Source: Candidatus Anaerobiospirillum pullistercoris
GTDB lineage: Bacteria; Pseudomonadota; Gammaproteobacteria; Enterobacterales; Succinivibrionaceae
Assembly: GCA_019114785.1 (NCBI GenBank)
Contig: DXEV01000040.1
Coordinates: forward strand, 1 to 43,564
Length of the DNA: 43,564 nucleotides
Direction of reading: 5' to 3'
This document shows positions 24,591 to 32,315 of the stretch, one piece after another; position 1 is the stretch's first letter; every line of letters starts with the position of its first letter. The position numbers and the translations under genes were made by a program. The notes below the pieces were generated by a model. The model was not told the origin of the DNA. It saw only the letters and a program-made list of their open reading frames with translations, and ran no database searches.

Positions 24591-25877
24591 ATGGATTCAG
24601 TAGTTATTCTCAGCTGCGTGTTAATGCTGGTCTTCCTCTTCATGAAGCTGCCAGTATTCATCGCTATCTTAGGTGCGGCTGTCACTTACTTCTTCCTGCA
24701 TCCAGAATTAAGCTCATCCATTCTGGTGCAGCGTATTCTTGCAGGCTCACAATCGATCCCACTCTTGGCCATTCCATTCTTCGTCTGTGCTGGCGTCTTC
24801 ATGAACTACACCGGCGTGACCAAGCGTATCGTTAATTTCTGCGAATCGATCGTGGGCAACATCATTGGTGGTATCGGTCACGTGACCGTGTTAGTGGCCA
24901 CCTTAATGGGCGGTCTGTCTGGCTCCAACTTAGCTGACGCCGCTATGGAAGCCAAGATGCTGGCACCAGAAATGCGCAAGCGTGGTTTCTCCAATGCTTT
25001 TGCTTCGGTGCTCGTCGCAACTTCCGCCATTATCACCCCACTGATTCCACCTGGAATCGCCATGATTATTTACGGCTCGATTGCAAATGTCTCGATCGGT
25101 AAGCTGTTCATCGCCGGTATTGGCCCAGGTTTAATCCTGTGCGTAGCTTTAATGCTCTTAGTAGGTGTGGTTTCCTACAAGCGTGGCTACCGTAATCCTC
25201 ACAAGGTCGACACCTCGCCAAAGCGTATTTGGACCACTTTCAAAGGTGCCTTCCTGCCACTGTGCTTACCAGTGATCATCATCGGCGGTATCCGTATTGG
25301 TGCTTTCACCCCAACCGAAGCTGGTGCAGTAGCCATTGTCTACTCGCTGTTCTTAGGTCTGGTGTACCGCGAGATGAAGCTCAAGGACATCATTACGGGT
25401 TTAAAGGAAACGGTCTTAACCTCGTCTTCCATCATGCTCATCATCGGCGCAGCCTCAGCTTTTGCTTGGGTCTTAACCCGTGAGCGTGTGCCTCAATACT
25501 GCACTGAGCTGTTCATCAACTACCTCAACAATGCAGTTGTCTTCCTGCTGATCGTGAATCTCTTCCTGCTGATCGTAGGTATGTTCATTGAGGGTAATGC
25601 CGCCATGATCATTCTGGTGCCATTACTCGCCCCACTGGCACATCACTTTGGTATCGACGAAATTCAGTTTGCCATGGTGGTGATCTTCAACTTCGCCCTT
25701 GGAGCTCTTTCGCCTCCAATGGGAACACTGATGTTTGTCACCTGTTCTATCACCAAGTGCCCAATGGGAACCTTTATTAAAGAGGCAGTACCTTTCTATC
25801 TGTTACTAATCGGCTGCTTACTGCTACTTACTTTCGTTCCTGCATTCAGCACTGGCTTAGTCAACTTAATTTACTAG
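24591..25877 (+). CDS. dctM: TRAP transporter large permease (DctM)
   Basis: The 428-residue sodium-coupled transport subunit, with about 11-12 hydrophobic segments and no soluble domain. Family motifs are FVCAGVFMNYTGVTKRI, GGLSGSNLADAAMEAKMLAPEM, TPLIPPGIAMIIYGSIANVSIGKLF, AFTPTEAGAVAIVYSL near residue 240, and LGALSPPMGTLMFV near the end. It works with DctQ and with one or both of the DctP proteins at 22618 and 27939. GAGGA lies upstream. It is followed by 211 bases before the dehydrogenase gene. Confidence 0.97.
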   Translation: MDSVVILSCVLMLVFLFMKLPVFIAILGAAVTYFFLHPELSSSILVQRILAGSQSIPLLAIPFFVCAGVFMNYTGVTKRIVNFCESIVGNIIGGIGHVTVLVATLMGGLSGSNLADAAMEAKMLAPEMRKRGFSNAFASVLVATSAIITPLIPPGIAMIIYGSIANVSIGKLFIAGIGPGLILCVALMLLVGVVSYKRGYRNPHKVDTSPKRIWTTFKGAFLPLCLPVIIIGGIRIGAFTPTEAGAVAIVYSLFLGLVYREMKLKDIITGLKETVLTSSSIMLIIGAASAFAWVLTRERVPQYCTELFINYLNNAVVFLLIVNLFLLIVGMFIEGNAAMIILVPLLAPLAHHFGIDEIQFAMVVIFNFALGALSPPMGTLMFVTCSITKCPMGTFIKEAVPFYLLLIGCLLLLTFVPAFSTGLVNLIY

Positions 25878-25921
25878 CATGCCGCGCGGATCCCCGCCTT
25901 GGAATGAACTAGTACGAATCT

Positions 25922-25967
25922 GGCTCAGAGACAGCATTTCTAATACCTCTAAACACATCTCTGAGCC
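25922..25967 (+). repeat. 10-bp inverted repeat between dctM and the dehydrogenase
   Basis: GGCTCAGAGA (25922-25931) pairs perfectly with TCTCTGAGCC (25958-25967), loop 26 bases. No T run follows. It may mark an RNA processing site in the operon. The 65-codon frame spanning it is not convincing. Confidence 0.5.
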
Positions 25968-26088
25968 TGTGCTGTTCATCCTCGGAGCTTATGAGCGTGC
26001 GGCTGTAATGAAAACTAGCAAGCTCAGAAACATCAGCTCCCAGCTGGGATTTGCCTTTAAGCGTTCTCTTGTTTAAAGGACAACTATC

Positions 26089-27111
26089 ATGAAGACCATT
26101 ATTATTCCAGAACCAGGCAAGGTCGAAATCATAGAGACCCCAATGCCAGAACCAAAGCCAGGCGAGGCCTTACTTAAGGTTCTGTGTGGTGGTATTTGCG
26201 GCTCTGATTTAGGTACCTATCGCGGCACCTTTGCTTATGCTTCCTATCCTCGCATTCCAGGTCACGAGTTCTCGGCAGAGATCGTCAAGATCAACGGCAG
26301 CTCCGACACCTTAAAAGAAGGCATGGTTGTCACCTGCAATCCTTACTTTAACTGCACCAAGTGCTATTCCTGCGAGCGAGGCTTAGTCAATTGCTGCGAG
26401 CACAATGAGACCTTAGGCGCTCAACGTGATGGTGCTTTCAGCGAGTATGTGTGCATGCCTCTTGAGCGTATCTACGATGGCAAGGGCTTAACCCCTGATG
26501 TACTGGCCGCTATCGAACCATTCTGCATCAGCTATCACGGTGCTGTTACCCGTGGCCAAGTTAAGGCTGGCGACAAGGTCTTAGTGATCGGTGCCGGTAC
26601 TATTGGCGCTTTAGCAGCAGTAGCCGCTAAGACCCAAGGTGCTACCGTCTATATCTCCGACGTGGCCCAAAAGAAGATCGATTATGCAGTCACGAACTTT
26701 GGCTTAGATGGCGGTATCTTCAACGATGAGCACATGCAGGAAAAGTGTGCTGAAGTCACTCAAGGCCATGGTTTTGATGTCACCATCGAGGCTGTTGGTC
26801 TGCCTTCTACCTTCCAAGCAGCTATTGATGCCGCTGCCTTTGGTGGCCGAGTGGTCTTAATTGGTGTGGGCAAAAAGAACCTCGACTTCAACTTCACCTT
26901 ACTGCAAAAGAAGGAGCTCAATGTTTATGGTTCACGTAATGCTCTGAAGCAAGACTTCTTGAACCTCATCGACTTAGTCTCCGCTGGTAAAGTGGACTTA
27001 AAGAAGGCTATCACCAACACCTATGCTCTCAAAGACGCTGCTCAAGCCTTTAAGGACTTCGCTGAGCATGGTGCTGACATGCTGAAAGTCGAGATCGACT
27101 TCCGCAAATAG
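26089..27111 (+). CDS. Zinc-dependent dehydrogenase, sugar-acid type (LgoD/RspB-like)
   Basis: A 340-residue medium-chain zinc dehydrogenase. The catalytic zinc is held by C37 (GGICGSD) and by H59-E60 in GHEF. The structural zinc cysteines are C89, C92, C95 and C103. The NAD(P) Rossmann motif is GAGTIG (168-173). The late block KKELNVYGSRNALKQDF resembles the E. coli L-galactonate oxidoreductase LgoD and RspB group, which oxidise C5 hydroxyls of hexonates. AAAGGA precedes the ATG. Placed after dctQM and before a terminator, it is likely the first catabolic step for the imported compound. The exact substrate (gulonate, galactonate, or another polyol acid) is an inference. Confidence 0.92.
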   Translation: MKTIIIPEPGKVEIIETPMPEPKPGEALLKVLCGGICGSDLGTYRGTFAYASYPRIPGHEFSAEIVKINGSSDTLKEGMVVTCNPYFNCTKCYSCERGLVNCCEHNETLGAQRDGAFSEYVCMPLERIYDGKGLTPDVLAAIEPFCISYHGAVTRGQVKAGDKVLVIGAGTIGALAAVAAKTQGATVYISDVAQKKIDYAVTNFGLDGGIFNDEHMQEKCAEVTQGHGFDVTIEAVGLPSTFQAAIDAAAFGGRVVLIGVGKKNLDFNFTLLQKKELNVYGSRNALKQDFLNLIDLVSAGKVDLKKAITNTYALKDAAQAFKDFAEHGADMLKVEIDFRK

Positions 27112-27227
27112 CCATTACCCTTTTCCCTCTAAACAACAAGGCTGCGATATGTTGCGCCTTTTAGGCTGATCTAAACAATCTGAGACCTCGTGCTCTCGCA
27201 ACAAGCAACCTTATTTCTTCATAGTCT

Positions 27228-27264
27228 AAGCCGGGTGCAAACCCACTTGTATCCGGCTTTTTTT
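27228..27264 (+). terminator. Rho-independent terminator after the dehydrogenase
   Basis: AAGCCGG (27228-27234) pairs with CCGGCTT (27253-27259), and seven Ts end the structure. It closes the dctP1-dctQ-dctM-dehydrogenase operon, so the second dctP is a separate unit. Confidence 0.88.
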
Positions 27265-27938
27265 CATAGCGATCTTACATAGCCTTGCTGCCCCGATGTT
27301 AAGTGCTCACAAGCGCACCACCATCCAACCCAGAACCCTCCCTAAAATTTCATTTAGCCTCCGCAACCACTTAGAGCGCGCCTAGAGAGCGCCTAAAGTA
27401 CCCCCAAAATGCACCCACTAGCAGTTAGAGCAAGAAAACGCAACTTTTACCAACCTAAAGCAATTCGTGCAGGATTTTGCGTTTTTTGCTACTCAGCACA
27501 CATTGAAATCTTTTTGTAGTAACTATAATTACCTTGTAAACCTTAATTTTAGCGGGGTTTGCTGAGCTTTTTCTGGTTAAATAATTTCCCTAAAAGCCTC
27601 TTACCCTGAAAGGTTTGCTCTGAGACACCAAATTCGATCTCATAAGTCGATCTGCCTTTCTTTTCCTTAAATCTGTTAACTAGTTTTTTGTATTTCTGCA
27701 CCAGCGATAGTACCGTTTGCGTTTTTTGTTTGTAGGCCTCATTACCGACTATGACCAGCTATGACCAATTGCTTGTCTTGTAATGTGAGTGATGTAGGCC
27801 CTGCCTCGCGGACGATAATGTCCTGTCGCTCGCTGTGCTGAGCTGTTCACCGCCCCTCGCTTACATTGTATCTAAGAGAGGTTCTCCAGTGTCTGTGTGG
27901 TGCAGCCTGTGTCAGGCTGATCTTCGAGGTTTTTTCGT
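27265..27938. other. Intergenic region before dctP2
   Basis: A 670-base spacer without a supported gene. It holds a possible sigma-70 promoter (27503-27529), two copies of TTTGCGTTTTTTG-like sequence (near 27477 and 27717), a direct repeat of the phrase CTATGACCA (near 27749-27770), and a small hairpin GGAC-GTCC near 27812. No sigma-54 site was seen here, unlike upstream of dctP1. Confidence 0.5.
27503..27529 (+). promoter_or_regulatory. Possible sigma-70 promoter for dctP2
   Basis: TTGAAA (27503-27508) and a perfect TATAAT (27524-27529) are 15 bases apart; shifting the -35 one base gives 16. The leader to dctP2 would be about 400 nt. The -10 is good but the spacing is short, so this is tentative. 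Confidence 0.45.
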
Positions 27939-28970
27939 ATGAAACACTCATTCGCCTCGCTATTGCTAGCGGCCGCTACCTCTATTTTTGCTCTTGTAGG
28001 CTGTGGAGAAAATGATTCCACCCCTACTCCAGAAGCTGATGCCCTTGTTTTACACGTTGGCTATGAAAATGCCGTTGGCGAGCCTTTTGATCAAGGTTGC
28101 CGTAAATGGCAGGAGCTCGTGAATAAGCGCTCCAACGGTAAGATGCAGCTGAAACTTTATCCGCTCTCCACCTTGGGCTCCAAATCAGAAATCATGGATC
28201 GCATGGTTGCCGGAGAGCCGGTTTCGACCTTAACCGACGGTGCTTTCTTCTACGATCGCGGGATCTACGATATGGGCATCGTCTTTGGCCCATTCCTCTT
28301 TAGCAATTGGGAAGAAGCCAATCGTCTGCATCACAGTGCTTGGTACAAAGATCAAGCTCAGAAGCTCGAAAAACAAGCTCACCTTAAGATCGTTGCTGCT
28401 AACTGGCGCTATGGTGCCCGTCATACTCTGAGCACCCAACCAATCACCCAGTTAGAAGATTTCCAAGGTCTGCGTGTGCGCGTGCCAACCAACATCATTC
28501 AGATCAAAGGCTTTGAGGTCTTAGGAGCTAAGCCTGTACCAATGCCTTTGGACGAGGTTTATAACGCCTTAAAGAAAGGTGAAATTGATGCTGTAGAGAA
28601 TCCACTGGCTGTGCTCTACAACGGTAAGTTCCAAGAGGTCGCCAAATACCTCTTGCTCGATGGCCACGTGCATAACGTCACCAATCTTGTAGTCGGTGAA
28701 GCTTTCTGGAACTCACTGACCAAAGAACAGCAGGAGATCTTGCAATCTACCTGTGAAGAGGCCGGTAACTACCAGAATGAGATGCTCAGTAAGGCCGAAG
28801 ACGAGCTCTTAAAGCAGTTTGAAGCCGCAGGCGTGACCATTACCTTCCCTGATGAGCTTTTACGCATTCAGCTTAAGGCTGCTTCGCTTAAGTTCTACAC
28901 CCTGCCAGAGTTCTCTAAGTGGTCGCCAAACCTCTATGAGACCGTAAATAAGGCCATGCACAGCGAATAG
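27939..28970 (+). CDS. dctP: Second TRAP substrate-binding protein (DctP), lipoprotein signal
   Basis: A 343-residue paralogue of the protein at 22618, similar along its whole length; from WRYGARHTL to the end most residues agree, with VPTNIIQIKGFEVLGA and ENPLAVLYNGKF identical. The signal peptide again ends in a lipobox (LVGC) with Gly at +2. GAGG lies about ten bases before the ATG. It has no membrane genes of its own. The preceding terminator shows it is a separate transcript, so it probably feeds the same DctQM pair with a related ligand or under another signal. A recent duplication is likely. Confidence 0.94.
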   Translation: MKHSFASLLLAAATSIFALVGCGENDSTPTPEADALVLHVGYENAVGEPFDQGCRKWQELVNKRSNGKMQLKLYPLSTLGSKSEIMDRMVAGEPVSTLTDGAFFYDRGIYDMGIVFGPFLFSNWEEANRLHHSAWYKDQAQKLEKQAHLKIVAANWRYGARHTLSTQPITQLEDFQGLRVRVPTNIIQIKGFEVLGAKPVPMPLDEVYNALKKGEIDAVENPLAVLYNGKFQEVAKYLLLDGHVHNVTNLVVGEAFWNSLTKEQQEILQSTCEEAGNYQNEMLSKAEDELLKQFEAAGVTITFPDELLRIQLKAASLKFYTLPEFSKWSPNLYETVNKAMHSE

Positions 28971-29110
28971 GCGTCGTGACGCCACCTCTGGCCCTTTGGG
29001 CCATTCGGCCACCGCTGCGCCGCAGCGTAGTGGCGGCCTCTAGACCGCCGATCGGCCGCAGAGCGGTCGCCAGACCGCTGGTATGTCGCAGCGCGACAGC
29101 TGGGCCGCAT
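28971..29110. repeat. Run of hairpins between dctP2 and mutL
   Basis: At least four hairpins fill the convergent spacer: TGGCCC/GGGCCA (28989-29003), GCCAC-CGCTGC/GCAGCG-GTGGC (29008-29034), GCGGTC/GACCGC (29063-29078) and TGTCGC/GCGACA (29084-29098). They begin right at both stop codons. They could block read-through from both sides, though no T runs are present. Confidence 0.75.
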
Positions 29111-29113
29111 GGC

Positions 29114-31993
29114 CTAGCTACGCCGTAACAGCTGGCGCGCTAACTCTAAGAGATTGAGCTCCTGTAACGTCCCATGTTGCAGCAATGGCTTTAATTGCTC
29201 AAAAGAGCTGATCCCGCTTAAGAGATAGCGCGCATCATATTCCGTATTGATCTCATACTCGCGCGCCCGAGCCAGCATCGTACACAGCTGCTGTGGTGCT
29301 TGGGCCTCGCTCTGATCTAATTCCCCTCCATTAATGCTCTTAGAGCCAGCTGCAATCAAATGCAGAGCTTGAGTCGCTAGTGCTGCCAAATTGCAGCCCA
29401 GCAAATACTCAGGAATAGTTTGCAGCTCAATGATCCCACGACTTACCTGCAACCTAAAACCACAGCGCGCTGCTGCCCGCCGAATTTCCTCTTGTTTAAA
29501 GGCTTTAGCCAGCACACTGTCTACCTTTAGAGCAAAAGGCACTTTGAGCTCTGAGACCCGTACCGTATTATCACGTACCTGCAAGCCATACTCTAAGGCT
29601 AAGCACTCAGCTAAGAGATCCGAGCCCTTGCCTATGAAATAGCGATTTTGCAAGCAAAAGAGCAGTACATTAGGCGCAATCAAGGCCAAAAATTGTGCCC
29701 CCTCAAGTCCATCAGCAAGCTCTCCCTCAGGTGTAGCTCCCAGTGGTGTGACCGCAGTGCGCTCAGGTCTCTCAAAAGGCGATATGCCCTGATTAGTGAA
29801 TTGGCTGGAACTACTGCCAAAACTTGAGGTACTTGCAGACGCTGCAGACGCAGCACCCACTGCAACGCCAGCGTGCGTAGGCATCACGTTATGAGCCGTA
29901 TTCCCAGCACGATAGCGCGCACGACTACCGGTGAGCACCTGCATCGCTTGCGCAAAAGAGCGCGATCTATCCATGATATTCCGCGCCCGCTCGTCTGACT
30001 CCGCCGATGGCTCTGGGCCCCTTGTAACAGCGCCCGCCCCTGTGCTTAGTGGCACATAAGCACTACTTGGTGTAGGCACTTCACTAGGTTGCCCTACAGG
30101 CTCTGCTACGGTATTGGCAGTATTCCCAGCACTTACAGAAGAGTTCTCTAAGTCCTCGACACTATCGGCCCCTACACCTGCACTTACTTCTGATGCAACA
30201 ATATCGCTAGCTACTTGCTCTGCACCCGTTAAACCGCTGCGCTCTAATTGCCGTGAGCGCTCTTGCTGCAGCATCATCTCTTCGAGATTGACACCAGAGC
30301 CCGAGCTTACACTTGTGCTTGTGCTTACGCTTGCACTTGCGTTTGTACCAAAGCTCTCGCTTGCTGAATGAGCAGACGTCTCTGGCCCCGTTATTTGCTC
30401 ATCAAACTCATTTGAGGCTGTATCTGCTGCCAGAGGCTGAGGAGCATATTGAGGGTAAAAAGAGCTTACCGCCTGTTGTGCTGCACGTAAGGAGTTTAAA
30501 GTCGCTAATCCAGCTTTAAGGCTACCAAAGTCACAGCAAGCACCTTGTAAGGTTGGTTGCTCTACTGTCTGTCCGTGATAGAGCACAGTAGGATGCTGAG
30601 CAAAGAATTGCTCGACGCTGGCGCGAAGCTCCGCCTCACGCCCCGAGCCAGAATCTCCCGCCATTGGCGCAGCTGCGTCGTCGTATGGGGTGCTTGCAGG
30701 CTGTGGCTGCTGTGGTAGTGGTGGCAGCTCTGGCTGCTGCTCTGGCTGTGGTGGCAGTGGCTGTGACGCTTGCGGTTGTGGTGGCAGCTGCGGTTGAAGT
30801 TGCGGCTGCTGTGGCGATAGCCCTGTGCCTTGCTTACCAGATGGAAAATCCGGCTCAGAGACTTCTGGGAAGATAAAACCTTGGCCGATGCTCCGCGCAG
30901 TAATGCCATGTAACAGCAGTGCTGTCTTAATGGTGAAAACAATGCAGTCAAAAATGACATTGCTATTGTGAAAACGCACCTCGTCTTTTCTTGGGTGCAC
31001 ATTGACGTCCACAATGTGCGGATCACACTCTAAAAAGAGCACGCCACGTACACTTGGCTTATAGTCCGTACCACTGTGCAAAGCCTGCGCAAAGCCCTCA
31101 CGAATAGCTTTTGCTACCAGCTTATCGCCCATGCAACGGCCATTTAAGAAAAAGACCAGCTTATCTGGAATGCCCTTTCGTGCTACCTCTGGATAGACCA
31201 ACACACCATGTATACCCAATACAGGTGGGATCCTGAGTCCTGCTCCCTCTAAACCGAAATGCTCATCTTCATACAGACGCACCATATGCTGCTGAAAGTT
31301 TGGGTCGAAATTATCGAGCTTGATGAGTGGGCCTTTGTATTCTGCACCCAAAAGCTTAGCAATACGCTGAGGCAAACCGAACCTATTGGTAGCTGGTAAT
31401 TGCAGCACCATCTTGCCATCAACAATGAAGCGAAATTCACAGGTGTAATTGACCAGTGCGATGCGGGTAAAGATGTCTCTGATCTTAGAGAGCTCGGTGC
31501 GATCACTCTTGAGGAAACGACGACGGGCCGGAGTATTGAAAAAGAGCTCACGGACAATCACCGAAGTACCCACAGGATGGGCAGCTGGGTAGATATATGG
31601 ATTTTGCTCTGGCCCTTCTACTTCAACCTTATAACCATGGTCTTGGTGAATGGTATTGGACACTAAGGACAGCTTAGACACAGCTGCAATCGAAGCTAGA
31701 GCCTCTCCACGGAAGCCTAAAGTCACAATAGCATCGAGATCTTCAAGCTCACTGATCTTAGAAGTAGCATGAGGAGCAAGCGCCAGCGGTAACTCCTCTT
31801 GAGGTATACCGCTACCATTGTCAGTGACTTTGATTAAGAGCTTACCCGCCTCTTTGACTTCGAGGGTAATGGCAGTGGCATGAGCATCAATGGCATTTTC
31901 TAACAGCTCTTTGACCACTGAGGCTGGATTTTCAACCACTTCACCGGCAGCAATCTGGTTAGCCAGTTGCACCGACAGCTTCTTAATCGGCAT
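29114..31993 (-). CDS. mutL: DNA mismatch repair protein MutL with very long linker
   Basis: MutL couples MutS mismatch recognition to downstream repair nucleases. The N-terminal GHKL ATPase (about 1-330) has LANQIAAGEVVENPASVVKEL in part, ENAIDAHA, VTDNGSGI, HATSKI and GFRGEAL. The C-terminal dimerisation domain begins near residue 757 and lacks the DQHA(X)2E(X)4E endonuclease motif, as in E. coli-type MutL that relies on MutH. At 959 residues it is far longer than the usual 600-630. The extra is a Pro/Gln-rich then Ser/Ala/Thr/Glu-rich linker of about 375 residues (380-755), compared with roughly 100 in E. coli. AAGGTG precedes the ATG. Downstream of amiB and tsaE as in enterobacteria, but miaA no longer follows it. 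Confidence 0.96.
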   Translation of the reverse strand: MPIKKLSVQLANQIAAGEVVENPASVVKELLENAIDAHATAITLEVKEAGKLLIKVTDNGSGIPQEELPLALAPHATSKISELEDLDAIVTLGFRGEALASIAAVSKLSLVSNTIHQDHGYKVEVEGPEQNPYIYPAAHPVGTSVIVRELFFNTPARRRFLKSDRTELSKIRDIFTRIALVNYTCEFRFIVDGKMVLQLPATNRFGLPQRIAKLLGAEYKGPLIKLDNFDPNFQQHMVRLYEDEHFGLEGAGLRIPPVLGIHGVLVYPEVARKGIPDKLVFFLNGRCMGDKLVAKAIREGFAQALHSGTDYKPSVRGVLFLECDPHIVDVNVHPRKDEVRFHNSNVIFDCIVFTIKTALLLHGITARSIGQGFIFPEVSEPDFPSGKQGTGLSPQQPQLQPQLPPQPQASQPLPPQPEQQPELPPLPQQPQPASTPYDDAAAPMAGDSGSGREAELRASVEQFFAQHPTVLYHGQTVEQPTLQGACCDFGSLKAGLATLNSLRAAQQAVSSFYPQYAPQPLAADTASNEFDEQITGPETSAHSASESFGTNASASVSTSTSVSSGSGVNLEEMMLQQERSRQLERSGLTGAEQVASDIVASEVSAGVGADSVEDLENSSVSAGNTANTVAEPVGQPSEVPTPSSAYVPLSTGAGAVTRGPEPSAESDERARNIMDRSRSFAQAMQVLTGSRARYRAGNTAHNVMPTHAGVAVGAASAASASTSSFGSSSSQFTNQGISPFERPERTAVTPLGATPEGELADGLEGAQFLALIAPNVLLFCLQNRYFIGKGSDLLAECLALEYGLQVRDNTVRVSELKVPFALKVDSVLAKAFKQEEIRRAAARCGFRLQVSRGIIELQTIPEYLLGCNLAALATQALHLIAAGSKSINGGELDQSEAQAPQQLCTMLARAREYEINTEYDARYLLSGISSFEQLKPLLQHGTLQELNLLELARQLLRRS

Positions 31994-32205
31994 AACTCAC
32001 CTTTGCGTATTGAGATTCCCTATCCCCTGCTTAATCCTACTTTGCCCAAACTTGTCATCAGATCAGGGCATAAGACTAAGAGCATGCCACCAACTACCTA
32101 CAGAGCCTACAGCCCCTACAGACACTACAGACCCTTAGAAAAGCAGAGACAAAGCACAAAAGAACCTACGCTCTCTATCTTCAGTAGCGCATAGCAGCTG
32201 CTGCG

Positions 32206-32313
32206 GCTAGCGGCTGTGACGGCCATTGTAGGCAGCAGCGGCTTATGCCGCGCTGACATGGCTATGGCCATGGTTATGGCATGGCCATGGGTGTAGCCAT
32301 GGCATGGGCGGAG
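32206..32313. repeat. CATGGC-type short repeats and hairpins after amiB
   Basis: The spacer between the amiB stop and mutL has GCGGC-TTAT-GCCGC near 32241-32254, then a stretch (32259-32308) where ATGGC, CATGG and GGCCATGG recur about eight times, forming several alternative palindromes. It looks like slippage-derived DNA. It lies on the amiB-mutL transcript, so the folded RNA may separate the two messages. Confidence 0.65.
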
Positions 32314-32315
32314 CC

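Noticed and set aside
25879-26076. 65-codon frame between dctM and the dehydrogenase
   Set aside because: It starts two bases after dctM without its own ribosome site and spans a 10-bp hairpin.
30562-31026. 154-codon frame overlapping mutL
   Set aside because: It is a shadow of the repetitive Pro/Gln linker codons of mutL on the same strand.
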